Below the pieces are notes generated by a model that was given only the letters and a program-made list of their open reading frames with translations, did not search any database and had not been told where the DNA came from. From the NCBI GenBank assembly GCA_902761035.1, contig CACWIW010000119.1, positions 1-41,777 of the forward strand: a DNA stretch of 41,777 bases, in the 5' to 3' direction. Source of the DNA: an uncultured bacterium (lineage in GTDB: Bacteria > Verrucomicrobiota > Kiritimatiellia > RFP12 > UBA1067). Within the stretch, counting starts at the first letter, position 1. Every line of letters starts with the position of its first letter. Below, piece by piece: positions 25,270 through 33,924 of the stretch. The position numbers were made by a program, and so were the translations under genes.

Positions 25270-26506
25270 CGCCTGTGCTGTTTCACGTCGTGGACGGCGT
25301 GACGAACCGTGTCACGTCGGAGACGGTGTTCCCACTTGCGGTGACAGATGGCTTCGCGCACACTGGAAGTTGTACTATCTACGTGTCGTGTCCGAACCGC
25401 GGAACGGGAACGATCACCGCCATGTTTACACCTGCGGGCGGCGGCGAGCCACTGACGTCATCGGCGACGTTTCGCTGCATTGAGCCGCTGCGGAAACTGG
25501 TCACGACGGAAAAGTTTGGCGGTCGTTATGTCAACCCGTCTCGCCTAGTGATGGGAACGAACGCAGTCCTGAAGGTGGGCGCGAGCGGCGCTTTTTCGCC
25601 GCAGGAGGTTGATTGGCGCGTGGTGTCGGGTCCGGGGCGCATTGTCGCCACATACGGCTGGTATGCGACGGTCGAGCCGACTGGGATGGGCACCGTGACT
25701 GTTGAGGCGCGGTTCAACGAAGACGAGATCCAGCCGCGTTTCGTGTTGCCTGTGGTGCTTCCCCGCACTATTCCAGTAAGGGCGTTTGTGGTCGAACCGC
25801 CTTATAATCAAACAAGATACGGGTGGACGAATGCAAAAATTGATAGGATGCTTGACGCCGCCAATGAAATATTCACACAGGTTGGGATTCGTTTTGAACT
25901 TGTGACGGCACCTGAAAGCGTAGGCTCGACTAATGACTGGAATCTCCTTCGGGCGGTACCGATAACGAATGCAAGCGGTAGAGTGACATGGTTGAACACG
26001 CCGCAATTCACAAGCCTCGTAAGCAACTATACTGCCCACGACTGTATAAAGATGTATTTCCTCGGTTCACTAAAGCGCGAGGATGGCATTACTGCGCGGA
26101 AGACGTTGTCTGGGATAATCTTTACCAAAAAGGCAGAAGGGACAACAATAGCACACGAACTTGGGCATGTGTTGGGGCTTGACGATTGTTATTGGTTCTA
26201 TAAGAGTAAAGGACGTCCAGCGGTGTACATGCCCTATGCTGACGCAACTGTGGATCATGCTTTTTTCATGTTTTCCGAAAACGACTGGGGGCAGGAAAGT
26301 GGGCGAGGGTTTTACGAGAAGTCGGACACAAGACAGTCCGTTATGTCGAAGATGTTGATGCATGGATTTAACATGGGGACAAGGGCGGACGTGCCGAACA
26401 ATCTGGTGTTCAGCCTTCGGGGGAAGGCAACCTCTCCGCAACAGACAACCTATCCGCGCGTGGGTGCGGATTATATTGTTCAACAGAATTTGGAGGTGTA
26501 TTCAAG

Positions 26507-27346
26507 ATGAAGAACGTATTGATGATGTTGTGTGTTTGCGATGCCTTTTTCGCGATAACTTTGGCTCGAGGGCATACGCATGATGAGACCAACGCCGTAA
26601 TAGACGCAGCGCTTTCTCGCGCTTCATCCTATTACGATGATCTACCCGAAGGTTCGCCGCCAGATGACGATCCGCCGCCGGACACATGGCGCGGATTCCT
26701 TGGCGCAGACACGAACGGCTGGACGCTTGCCGGAAAAAAGGCGGCGTTCGATTGGTATCTTTCCAAGCTTGCCACAAACGACTGCGAGTCGCTTGACTAT
26801 TTTGAAAAACTTTATGCGGCAGTTGCGGTTGGGAAGTGTGAACAGTTCAACTATACGAACGCCGTCAATGCAATGAAGGCATTGGCGCTGAATCCAAAAG
26901 GTATTTGTAGGGATGACGCTATTGGCCTTGTAGTTAAATTTAGTAATGTTGACGATTCGACAACAGCATTCGTTGAGACAATTATGACTAATTCCATGGT
27001 TTACAATTTTTACGAACAGGGGACGGCAGGCGCACATTATGCCAGTCGATTACTGTCTTTTAATGCGACAAATGACACTCAGATTGCGTTAAGAGACGCT
27101 GGCGTTAGAATGCTTTACAGGAATAGACTTTTAGAATCTGGAACAGATGCGATAATTGACAAAGTGTTCCTTAAGTACATAGACGGATATGGGTCAAGTT
27201 CAAATCGTCTTGAATATGCAATCAATTCGTTCTCATATCCGAAATGTGCTGAAATCTTTGGGAATTACTTCACCTCCGTTACCAACCAGCTCCTTTCATC
27301 CGGGCAGCCGCTGCCGTGGATAAACTTTGGTGCTGGTGGCCATTGA
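26507..27346 (+). CDS. Secreted protein of unknown function
   Basis: A 279-aa protein with a signal peptide (MKNVLMMLCVCDAFFAITLA, cleavage near ARG-HTH). A Pro/Asp-rich linker follows, then helical repeats. No family is recognised. Its ATG overlaps the stop of the protease (ATGA), so it is translated with it and may be a partner or inhibitor. G+C is clearly lower than in the flanking catabolic genes, as for the next three genes, pointing to a laterally acquired block. Confidence 0.65.
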   Translation: MKNVLMMLCVCDAFFAITLARGHTHDETNAVIDAALSRASSYYDDLPEGSPPDDDPPPDTWRGFLGADTNGWTLAGKKAAFDWYLSKLATNDCESLDYFEKLYAAVAVGKCEQFNYTNAVNAMKALALNPKGICRDDAIGLVVKFSNVDDSTTAFVETIMTNSMVYNFYEQGTAGAHYASRLLSFNATNDTQIALRDAGVRMLYRNRLLESGTDAIIDKVFLKYIDGYGSSSNRLEYAINSFSYPKCAEIFGNYFTSVTNQLLSSGQPLPWINFGAGGH

Positions 27347-27365
27347 CATTGAAGGAGTACGCGTC

Positions 27366-27908
27366 ATGACACTTACAACCATGTTTCTTGCCGTCGCGCT
27401 TTTCGTGCCGTCGATGCCGCCGCCGGAGTTCGCCGACTGCGAGGTCGTCACCAACTGCGTGTTCGACGTTTCGCGAGGGGACGCGAAGATGTTTGCAGTG
27501 AAGATCGAACTTGACGCAACTTCGTCCAACGGCGTTGAGGTCGTGTTCGGCCGTGACGCGGACGGTGACGGCCGCTTGTCTCGGACTGAGGCGGAGATGT
27601 CCGTAGGGTACTGCTGCGATGAGTGGCAGGTTGTAAATCCCGTGACCGGCGACACGTTTTCATGTGCCGGCACTTTTGGGCGCACTGCGCTCGACTGGAA
27701 ACTGCGCCTCAATGGGAATCGAACACCGCGTTCGCTTGCCGCAACGGTGAACGGCCAGCCAACGTTCACGCAACTGGTCACGCCGCCGCCGTTCCTTTTC
27801 GACCCGACATGGAACGCCGCTAAGATAATCCGACGAGGACAATCCGATCCGAATCTGCGAGTGGAGTGTTCCGTGGATAACATCCCGATCTTCATCCGTA
27901 TCAGGTAA
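27366..27908 (+). CDS. Secreted protein with EF-hand-like loop
   Basis: A 180-aa protein. A GAAGGAG ribosome-binding site (27350-27356) 9 nt upstream selects the ATG at 27366. A hydrophobic N-terminus (MTLTTMFLAVALFVP) suggests export. DADGDGRLSRTEAE is a calcium-binding loop of the EF-hand/dockerin type. The rest is beta-rich and unrecognised. It follows the preceding gene by 19 nt, so it is likely in the same transcript. Confidence 0.65.
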   Translation: MTLTTMFLAVALFVPSMPPPEFADCEVVTNCVFDVSRGDAKMFAVKIELDATSSNGVEVVFGRDADGDGRLSRTEAEMSVGYCCDEWQVVNPVTGDTFSCAGTFGRTALDWKLRLNGNRTPRSLAATVNGQPTFTQLVTPPPFLFDPTWNAAKIIRRGQSDPNLRVECSVDNIPIFIRIR

Positions 27909-27985
27909 AACTGCCAGAAAGAATTTCGAGCGGGAACTCATCGTCCGTTTTCGCCAAATCATGCCGTTCAGCAATCGGAAAATAT

Positions 27986-27993
27986 GGTAAAAT
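27986..27993 (+). promoter_or_regulatory. Extended -10 promoter-like site
   Basis: TGGTAAAAT ends at 27993, 27 nt before an ATG at 28020 that has AGGAAG upstream. That ATG is not in frame with the conserved-looking protein downstream. Confidence 0.45.
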
Positions 27994-28020
27994 AGCGGCA
28001 GGTTCATTGCAGGAAGCGGA

Positions 28021-28633
28021 TGGACTACGAACCAGTTCATCGAGGGATTGATGTTGGCGTTTACAAACTGCACTACAGTTACAAACTGGTCACAGAATGA
28101 GCAGGAGAACATTTCCGGCAACGCGGGCTGGAAGCTGAGCGAAATAGACCATCCTTCCGTGACGAACTTCTTCAGGAAATGCAATGACGAAGAGATGCTG
28201 GAATGTAGGGGTGTTGCAATCCCTGGTATGATCCCGTACACAAAACTTGAGCCGGAGGTACTCGCTTACATGCGTACGCTCTGTGTCAGGACGAATCTTT
28301 ACGATGACGTGGCAACCATGGTCATGTACAATATGTTCGACACGCTTTCCACTATGCCTGATACGATGAAGCCGGCGGCCACGAATCGCGTGGCGCAGTA
28401 TCTGTACTTTTCGCTTTATCATACAACACAAGATCTGTCCTACCAAGACCGTATGCTTGCTGAATTCCTTCCAGCCTATTCTAACTAGCGTCCAACGGTT
28501 GGATGCGTTGGCGCACATCGCCGCAACAACTACGAATTCAGTGACGCGCGCAAATGTTCAGCAGCGCATAGATTTGCTTTCCGCCATCCCCACCAACCAA
28601 CTCAACGACATCAGCTGGATCGCAGAGGAATGA
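28021..28633 (+). pseudogene. Frameshifted gene of unknown function
   Basis: One frame, open from 27991 and clearly protein-like from 28021 (WTTNQFIEGLMLAFTNC), ends at TAG 28486-28488. The next 145 nt in the +1 frame (QRLDALAHIAATTTNSVTRA ...) stay open to a TGA at 28631-28633. A single-nucleotide lesion near 28470 would join them. The ribosome-binding site and ATG at 28020 lie in a different frame, so the 5' end may be damaged too; ATG 28051 or TTG 28048 are the only in-frame starts. The protein is mostly helical with no known family. Confidence 0.6.
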
Positions 28634-28756
28634 ATGTGGTTTTGTGTCGTCGTTCAGAATGGATCGTCATGCTTGTCGCCAGAACCGTGAATATGATAAA
28701 CATGCTGCTTGCCGCGAGATCGTGGTGCAGATGAACCAAAGTTGAAGGAGAATATG

Positions 28757-29497
28757 ATGAGAAGAACGATGTTGATGCTTGCCGTTTGTGCAGCGGTGGT
28801 AGCGTGTAACAACGGTAGTAGCAGCTGTGAAGGTAAAAACGGTCGTGATGCCCATGAAAGCCCCACTAATGTCGTCATTGCCGCTGAAACACTTGAAGAA
28901 CTTCATGAACCTACACGGGAAGAGCGATTTTTGGATGAGTTCAAGCAACTCGTTGTCTTGAAGAGGACTAAAGTGGGCAAAAAGTCAACTCAGAAAGTAA
29001 TTAATGAACTGTGTAACGAAATATGTGCGCTGCCGAAAGCTCAAGCCTTACCCTTGCTTGATCAGTTTGCTGACATGGCGATAAGTCAGCCAATAACAGA
29101 GACCAATTACACCCTGAGGACGGCGTGGTTTGGCCAGCTGTTTTATGTCATACATGACGCTTTTTGTTTTTCTCAATACTTGCAGCAGGAATCCTTTGAA
29201 CATTGGGACAAGCTTTTCAACTTTTTTGAAAAATACACAGACGAGATCACGTCTGTACAAAAGTCCCTCCCGATGACCGATTAGCGGTTTTGGGGTCAGA
29301 AAAATTGGGATAGAGGAAGGTATCTTCTTGGCATTCAAGATGATCTCAAGCAATGGGTACATGTTATGAGGGATTTCTATTTCCCCGAACTTAGCAAAGG
29401 ATTGACCGAGGCGCAGAAATCCGATGTTCTTCGTCGTTTTGATGAACTTAAAAAATACATGGTCACACCTTCAAATTTCCCCGGTGGCAAAAAGTAA
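28757..29497 (+). pseudogene. Lipoprotein gene with an in-frame amber codon
   Basis: GAAGGAG (28744-28750) precedes ATG 28757 (an ATG at 28754 is closer than usual). The N-terminus MRRTMLMLAVCAAVVAC is a lipoprotein signal with lipobox VVAC. A helical domain of 175 aa follows and ends at TAG 29282-29284. The same frame then continues with sequence of the same character (RFWGQKNWDRGRYLL ... PSNFPGGKK) to TAA 29495-29497. TAG is an ordinary stop elsewhere in this window (for example at 16756), so this is a nonsense mutation rather than recoding. The shortened lipoprotein may still be made. No family recognised. Confidence 0.65.
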
Positions 29498-29554
29498 ATC
29501 AAAAACAAAAACGTTAGTGTCCGCAAGAAAACGAGCGCTCAACGCAGAATATTT

Positions 29555-29562
29555 GCTATAAT
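29555..29562 (+). promoter_or_regulatory. Promoter of the VapBC-like pair
   Basis: TGC-TATAAT (29557-29562) with extended -10, about 28 nt before the ATG. AGGA near 29580 serves as ribosome-binding site. Confidence 0.6.
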
Positions 29563-29590
29563 AGCTGCGCAACGAAAGTAGGATCATCTT

Positions 29591-29839
29591 ATGCCGACAG
29601 TAAGAACAATAGCAGAACCTCCGTTATCCGACAGTGTGACGGTGCATATTCCAGAGGAATATCGTAAGTATTCTCTTGAGATATTTATCGTTCCAGTTGT
29701 TGCGCGTGACGATGTTGGGGCGAAGCCAGCATGGGCGGGGCTGTGCGAAGATGCAGTCACTAAAAACTTGCATGGTCCTCATGACATGGATGCTATACGC
29801 GAGTCAATCATGTCCGCAAAGAGGTTACAGGCTGTATGA
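29591..29839 (+). CDS. VapB-like antitoxin
   Basis: An 82-aa protein beginning MPTVRTIAEPPLSDSVTVHI, with EEYRKYSLEIFIVPV as a short beta-strand region typical of small antitoxins. The C-terminal helix (ESIMSAKRLQAV) would wrap the toxin. It overlaps the PIN-domain gene by ATGA, the usual antitoxin-first arrangement. The family call rests on size, position and partner, as the N-terminal domain is not clearly AbrB or RHH. It probably represses its own promoter. Confidence 0.7.
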   Translation: MPTVRTIAEPPLSDSVTVHIPEEYRKYSLEIFIVPVVARDDVGAKPAWAGLCEDAVTKNLHGPHDMDAIRESIMSAKRLQAV

Positions 29840-30243
29840 AATATGCCCTCGACACGTCGGTCCTTGTGCGTATCCTCGTCAACATGCCTCAACCATTAGC
29901 CTCTGAAGTGATTGCCGATGTCGCGCGGCGTATTGCCGCAGGCGACACGATGGTCGTGCCTAACCTAGTTCTTTCGGAAGCCTATTACGCCGTGCAACAT
30001 CACTATGGTGTTGATAAAGAAACGGCATTGCGGTCTTTTCGCATACTTTCCCTACAATCTGGATTCGAGTTTTCTGATGAGGCAAAGTCGGTCTTGGCGA
30101 TTCCGGGGCTAGACCATGCGAGCCCTGGATTTGTCGACAGGTTGATCTGCGGTGAACAACAGCGGTTGGGCGTAGTGGTTTTGTCTTGTGAAAAAGCCTT
30201 TCGTCGGTTGCCAAATACGGAAGTAATACCTATTGTGCCTTGA
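29836..30243 (+). CDS. PIN-domain ribonuclease toxin (VapC-like)
   Basis: A 135-aa PIN-domain protein. It starts with the strand MKYALDTSVLVR (Asp6), has the acidic residue of LSEAYYAV in the middle and GFVDRLICGEQQ followed by LSCEKAF at the C-terminal metal site. VapC proteins cleave tRNA or rRNA when free of the antitoxin. Its ATG overlaps the antitoxin gene, so synthesis is coupled. The pair stands alone between the secreted block and the rhamnosidase gene. Confidence 0.88.
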   Translation: MKYALDTSVLVRILVNMPQPLASEVIADVARRIAAGDTMVVPNLVLSEAYYAVQHHYGVDKETALRSFRILSLQSGFEFSDEAKSVLAIPGLDHASPGFVDRLICGEQQRLGVVVLSCEKAFRRLPNTEVIPIVP

Positions 30244-30327
30244 CGGGTAATGGTCGAGATGCCTGATGAGCTGCGCAGCGTCCCACCAACCTTCTATATG
30301 TTCTACACGGCCAACACTTCTACCCGC

Positions 30328-30357
30328 GCCGCCAAGATGGTAGCGTTCCCAGTCAAT
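30328..30357 (+). repeat. Partial copy of the GACTGGGA palindrome
   Basis: Matches 22195-22224 at 26 of 30 positions (GCCGCCAAGATGG, TCCCAGTCAAT). The left half of the element is absent. It lies in the otherwise unremarkable 162-nt gap 30244-30405. Confidence 0.7.
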
Positions 30358-30370
30358 TCGTCAATCTGTA

Positions 30371-30398
30371 TTGCGATTAAGGGGAGGTTTGGTATACT
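30371..30398 (+). promoter_or_regulatory. Promoter for a leaderless transcript (GH106 gene)
   Basis: TTGCGA (30371-30376), 16 nt and TATACT (30393-30398, preceded by TGG), then exactly 7 nt to the ATG at 30406. No Shine-Dalgarno. Confidence 0.75.
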
Positions 30399-30405
30399 AC
30401 ACGCC

Positions 30406-33400
30406 ATGAAAACAAATCTAAAAATATCGTTTCTGTCTTTGATTCTGTCAATCTCCCTCATTTGCGCTGCCGCGCGTCCCTGTGCGGAGACGCTGGAGGC
30501 TGGGTTTGCCTCGCCGCCCGGTTCGGCGCGGCCGCATGTCTATTACATGATCATGAACGGCAACATGTCGAAGGAGTGCATCACCGACGACCTTGAGGCT
30601 ATGGCGAAGGTCGGCATCGGCGGCGTGCTTGTTCTTGATGTGGGCTGCTTTATCCCGGCGGGGCCGGTCGTGTTCGCCTCGCCTGAATGGTACGACATCA
30701 TGCTGCATCTCCACAAGGAGGCGAAGCGCCTCGGCATCGAGGTGACGTTTCCGAACTGCGCCGGATGGTCGAGTTCCGGCGGACCGTGGCTCAAGCCGGA
30801 GCACGGGATGAAAACCGTCGTATTCACCGAAACGCGCGTTGCGGGCGCGAAGCGGTTCTCCGGCGTCCTGCCGCGCACGAAGAAGGACAACGGCTTCTAC
30901 GAGGACATCGCGGTGCTCGCCTATCCAACGCCCGTCAAGGGCGCTGCGCTCACCGACCTCAAGAGCAAGATCGGCGCGGACCGCCAGATGTTCCGCCGTG
31001 ACACGAAGGAGTTCGCGCCCGAGCAGATGGTCGCGAAGGACCGCATCGTCGATCTGACGGGAAAGATGTCGCCAGACGGTAAGCTGGAGTGGGACGTCCC
31101 TGCCGGGAACTGGACGATCCTGCGCATCGGCTACGCCTGCAACGGACGCCGCAACCACCCCGCCTCGAACGGCGGCTGCGGATTGGAGGTCGACAAGCTC
31201 TCCGCCGCTGCGATGGACGTCCATTTCGAGGGGCTCATCGGTCCTCTCTGCCGCCACCTCGGCGTGTCCGCCGCGACGGACAACTCGGTTGGCTTCACCG
31301 CCGCGCACATCGACAGCTACGAGGTCGGGTGCCAGAACTGGACGCAGGGCCTCGACAAGACGTTTGAAAAGCGTATGGGGTATTCGATCCGGCCATACCT
31401 GCCCGTCCTCGCTGGACGCATCGTTGGCTCCGTTGATGAGAGCGAGAGCTTCCTCGAGGACTTCCGCCGTCTACTCGCCGACCTCTTCGCCGAGAACTAC
31501 GCCGGACGCTTCACGGAGCTGTGCCACAAATATGGTATCAAGAGTTCGCTGGAACCCTACGGCAACAGCAATGCGGACAACCTCCAGTACGGACAATCCA
31601 TCGACGCGCCGATGACGGAGTTCTGGAGTAGCGTGAAGCACGGCGACCACCACGTCGGCGGCACGGGCAACACGATCGCGGCGTGCCTTGCCCACGTGTG
31701 GGGCCGACGCTACGCCGGGGCGGAGGCGTTCACTGCGGCTCCGCAGAACGGCGGATGCTGGCTCACGACTCCGTTCTCCATCAAGGCGCAGGGCGACCGC
31801 GTGTTCGCCGCCGGCGTGAACCGCATCGTCTATCACCGCTACGCCTGCCAGCCGTGGCCGGGCAACAAGTACCTTCCGGCCATGACGATGGGACGGTGGG
31901 GAATCCACCTTGAGCGCACGCAGACGTGGTGGCCCCTGGCGTTCGACTGGTTCCGTTACCAGAGCCGCTGCCAGTGGATGCTCCAGGAAGGGCGTTTCGT
32001 CGCGGACGTCCTGTGCTGGTGCGGCGAGGAGGCGCCTAACGGCTCGCAGACGCGGATCAACCTGCCGAGGGCGAACGGCGTCAAGTACGACCTCTGCGCG
32101 ACGCGGGCGGTCGAGCTGCTGAAGGTGAAGAACGGCAAGGTCGTGGTGCCGGGCGGCGTGGAATACGAGTTGCTGGTACTGCCGAATACGGACACGATGA
32201 GCGAGAAGATGCTGAAGAGGATTGGCGAGTTGGTCGATGCGGGCGCGAGGGTCGTCGCGCAGCGGCGTCCGGTCCGTGCGCCGGGGGTCATGCGGGCCGC
32301 CCGGTGGTCGGCCCCTACCGAGGGTAACCTCATGCGGGCCGCCCGGTGGTCGGCCCCTACCGACGGTAGGGCGCGATCACCGAGCGCGCCGCAAGAATAC
32401 CGTGCCCTCGTTGATTCCGTGTGGGCGAAGGGCGTGATGGAGTGTAGCGTTGCGGATGCTCTGGCGAAATTGGGCGTGAAACCCGATTTCCTTACGGACG
32501 CCGAGGATGTGTCGTGGATCCATCGGATCGGTAGGGCGCGATCACCGAGCGCGCCGGGGGGGATGCGGGCCGCCCGGTGGTCGGCCCCCACCGACGCGCC
32601 GTCGCACGTTGACTGGTACTTCGTGGCGCAGGACAACGAGATTGACTCGACGTTTGAGGCGTCGTTCCGCGTGACCGGGCGGACGCCCGAGATCTGGGAC
32701 GCCGTCACGGGCGAGAGGCGTCCGGCGGAGGTGTGGCGCGAGGAGAACGGGCGCACCTACGTCACGTTAAACTTCAAGCCGAGCGGGTCGGCGTTCGTCG
32801 TCTTCCGCGAAAAGCGCGCTGGCAAGCATCTCGTGAAGGCAGAGGTGGTCCCGGCAGCGGAAAAGAAGGCGGAAGCTCCTCAGCCCAAGCACACGCTCGT
32901 GATCAAGAAGGCGGAGTACGGCCTCTTCCCCGGCATGGAGGTTCCGCCTGGCGGAATTACCGACAAGCACCGGATCAACGTGACGAAGCTCCTTGCGGAC
33001 CGTGTCAAGGACGGCACAATCAACGTCGATGTGGGCGTCGGTCTCGCCCGGCGCGATCCGGCCTTCCGGTTCCACAAGATCACGCGCATCGAGTACGAAT
33101 ACGACGGCGTGACGTACAAGGTGGATCGCGGCGAAGGGGCACGGTTCCGGGTGCCCGACAACGCGGCGCTCCGGGAACCGGAATGGGAATGGCGCGACGG
33201 CAAGGTGCTGGCATGGAAACCGCTCACGGCGAAGCTGAGCGATTCCGACGGCGCGGTGCGTACGGTTTCCGCAAACCCGGCGAAGGCAATTGAGGTGACG
33301 GGCGCATGGGATGTTTCCTTCCCGCAGGGATGGGACGCGCCCGCGCAGGCCGTGTTCCCGAAGCTCGTGTCGTGGAGCGAAAGCCGCGATTCTGGGATCA

Positions 33401-33924
33401 AGTACTTCTCCGGAACGGCAACGTATCGGAAGAGTGTAAAGTGTAAAATGGAAAGTGTAAAATGCGAGCAGGGCGGCCGGGTGATGCTTGACCTGGGCGA
33501 GGTGAAGAACTTCGCGGAGGTGACGGTGAACGGGAAGAAGTTCCCCGTTTTGTGGAAGCCGCCGTTCAGGGTGGATATTACCGACGCGGTGAAGACAGCA
33601 AGCGTACAACAGCAAGATGGTAGGGCGTGTCGCCCCGTGACCGCCGTACTCGACCTCGAAATCCGCGTCACGAACCTCTGGCCGAACCGCCTCATCGGCG
33701 ACGAGGTACTGTGCAAGCCCGACCGCGAATGGGTGGCTCATCCGCGCCGTGGTTCATTTGAATACTCCATCAAGGAGATTCCGCAGTGGGTCAAGGACGG
33801 CAAGCCTTCGCCCACAGGCCGCCGCACGTTTACCACGTGGCGTCACTGGACGAAGGACGACAAACCCCTGCCATCCGGTCTCATTGGTCCTGTCGTAATC
33901 CGCTTTGGAGAAAAAGCAAAATGA
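30406..33924 (+). CDS. GH106-like alpha-L-rhamnosidase
   Basis: A 1172-aa secreted glycoside hydrolase, signal peptide about residues 1-26. The start PHVYYMIMNGNMSKECITDDLEAMAKVGIGGV is characteristic of GH106, which removes terminal alpha-L-rhamnose from plant pectin or glycosides. A beta-rich C-terminal region with a family-2 sugar-binding-type domain follows (FSGTATYRKS ... VMLDLGEVKNFAEVTVNGK). Intragenic repeats are inserted at residues about 630-661, 708-729, 1010-1019 and 1071-1080, all in frame. The ATG at 30406 is chosen from the promoter position and signal peptide. It overlaps the DUF4091 gene by ATGA, so the two enzymes are made together. Confidence 0.87.
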   Translation: MKTNLKISFLSLILSISLICAAARPCAETLEAGFASPPGSARPHVYYMIMNGNMSKECITDDLEAMAKVGIGGVLVLDVGCFIPAGPVVFASPEWYDIMLHLHKEAKRLGIEVTFPNCAGWSSSGGPWLKPEHGMKTVVFTETRVAGAKRFSGVLPRTKKDNGFYEDIAVLAYPTPVKGAALTDLKSKIGADRQMFRRDTKEFAPEQMVAKDRIVDLTGKMSPDGKLEWDVPAGNWTILRIGYACNGRRNHPASNGGCGLEVDKLSAAAMDVHFEGLIGPLCRHLGVSAATDNSVGFTAAHIDSYEVGCQNWTQGLDKTFEKRMGYSIRPYLPVLAGRIVGSVDESESFLEDFRRLLADLFAENYAGRFTELCHKYGIKSSLEPYGNSNADNLQYGQSIDAPMTEFWSSVKHGDHHVGGTGNTIAACLAHVWGRRYAGAEAFTAAPQNGGCWLTTPFSIKAQGDRVFAAGVNRIVYHRYACQPWPGNKYLPAMTMGRWGIHLERTQTWWPLAFDWFRYQSRCQWMLQEGRFVADVLCWCGEEAPNGSQTRINLPRANGVKYDLCATRAVELLKVKNGKVVVPGGVEYELLVLPNTDTMSEKMLKRIGELVDAGARVVAQRRPVRAPGVMRAARWSAPTEGNLMRAARWSAPTDGRARSPSAPQEYRALVDSVWAKGVMECSVADALAKLGVKPDFLTDAEDVSWIHRIGRARSPSAPGGMRAARWSAPTDAPSHVDWYFVAQDNEIDSTFEASFRVTGRTPEIWDAVTGERRPAEVWREENGRTYVTLNFKPSGSAFVVFREKRAGKHLVKAEVVPAAEKKAEAPQPKHTLVIKKAEYGLFPGMEVPPGGITDKHRINVTKLLADRVKDGTINVDVGVGLARRDPAFRFHKITRIEYEYDGVTYKVDRGEGARFRVPDNAALREPEWEWRDGKVLAWKPLTAKLSDSDGAVRTVSANPAKAIEVTGAWDVSFPQGWDAPAQAVFPKLVSWSESRDSGIKYFSGTATYRKSVKCKMESVKCEQGGRVMLDLGEVKNFAEVTVNGKKFPVLWKPPFRVDITDAVKTASVQQQDGRACRPVTAVLDLEIRVTNLWPNRLIGDEVLCKPDREWVAHPRRGSFEYSIKEIPQWVKDGKPSPTGRRTFTTWRHWTKDDKPLPSGLIGPVVIRFGEKAK
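32294..32592 (+). repeat. Five repeat elements in the GH106 gene
   Basis: Elements of the GGGCCGCCCGGTGGTCGGCC type lie at 32294-32319, 32336-32361 and 32567-32592. Elements of the GGTAGGGCGCGATCACC type lie at 32365-32390 and 32530-32555. They encode RAARWSAPT and GRARSPSAP, always in the same frame. Ordinary enzyme sequence (32391-32529) separates the two clusters. Confidence 0.95.
33434..33645 (+). repeat. GTGTAAA run and GGTAGGGC element in the GH106 gene
   Basis: 33434-33464 contains three GTGTAAA units read as SVKCKMESVKC. 33619-33645 is a GGTAGGGCGTGTCGCC element read as GRACRPVTA. Both are in frame. Confidence 0.9.

Larger units (their letters stand above)
23509..26510 (+). pseudogene. 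Membrane-anchored metzincin-like protease, frame interrupted
   Basis: Two frames (23509-25302 and the tail ending 26510) form one protein of about 1000 aa if one copy of an 8-bp tandem duplication at 25254-25269 is removed. The N-terminus has two hydrophobic segments (residues about 18-35 and 48-65). A large external part follows with a calcium-type DLDNDGLPNDIDP motif (type 3 thrombospondin-like) and beta-rich domains. The C-terminal domain has HELGHVLGLDD near nt 26154, a zinc HExxHxxGxxD motif, and a downstream Met in SVMSKM as possible Met-turn. It probably degrades extracellular protein. In the present state the catalytic part is out of frame; a GTG at 25275 could start it alone, but it would lack an export signal. 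It overlaps the RM gene by 14 nt and the next gene by ATGA. Confidence 0.8.

Noticed and set aside
29282..29284. Amber recoding (UAG read as an amino acid)
   Set aside because: TAG ends several intact genes here and only one gene shows read-through potential, so a nonsense mutation is simpler.
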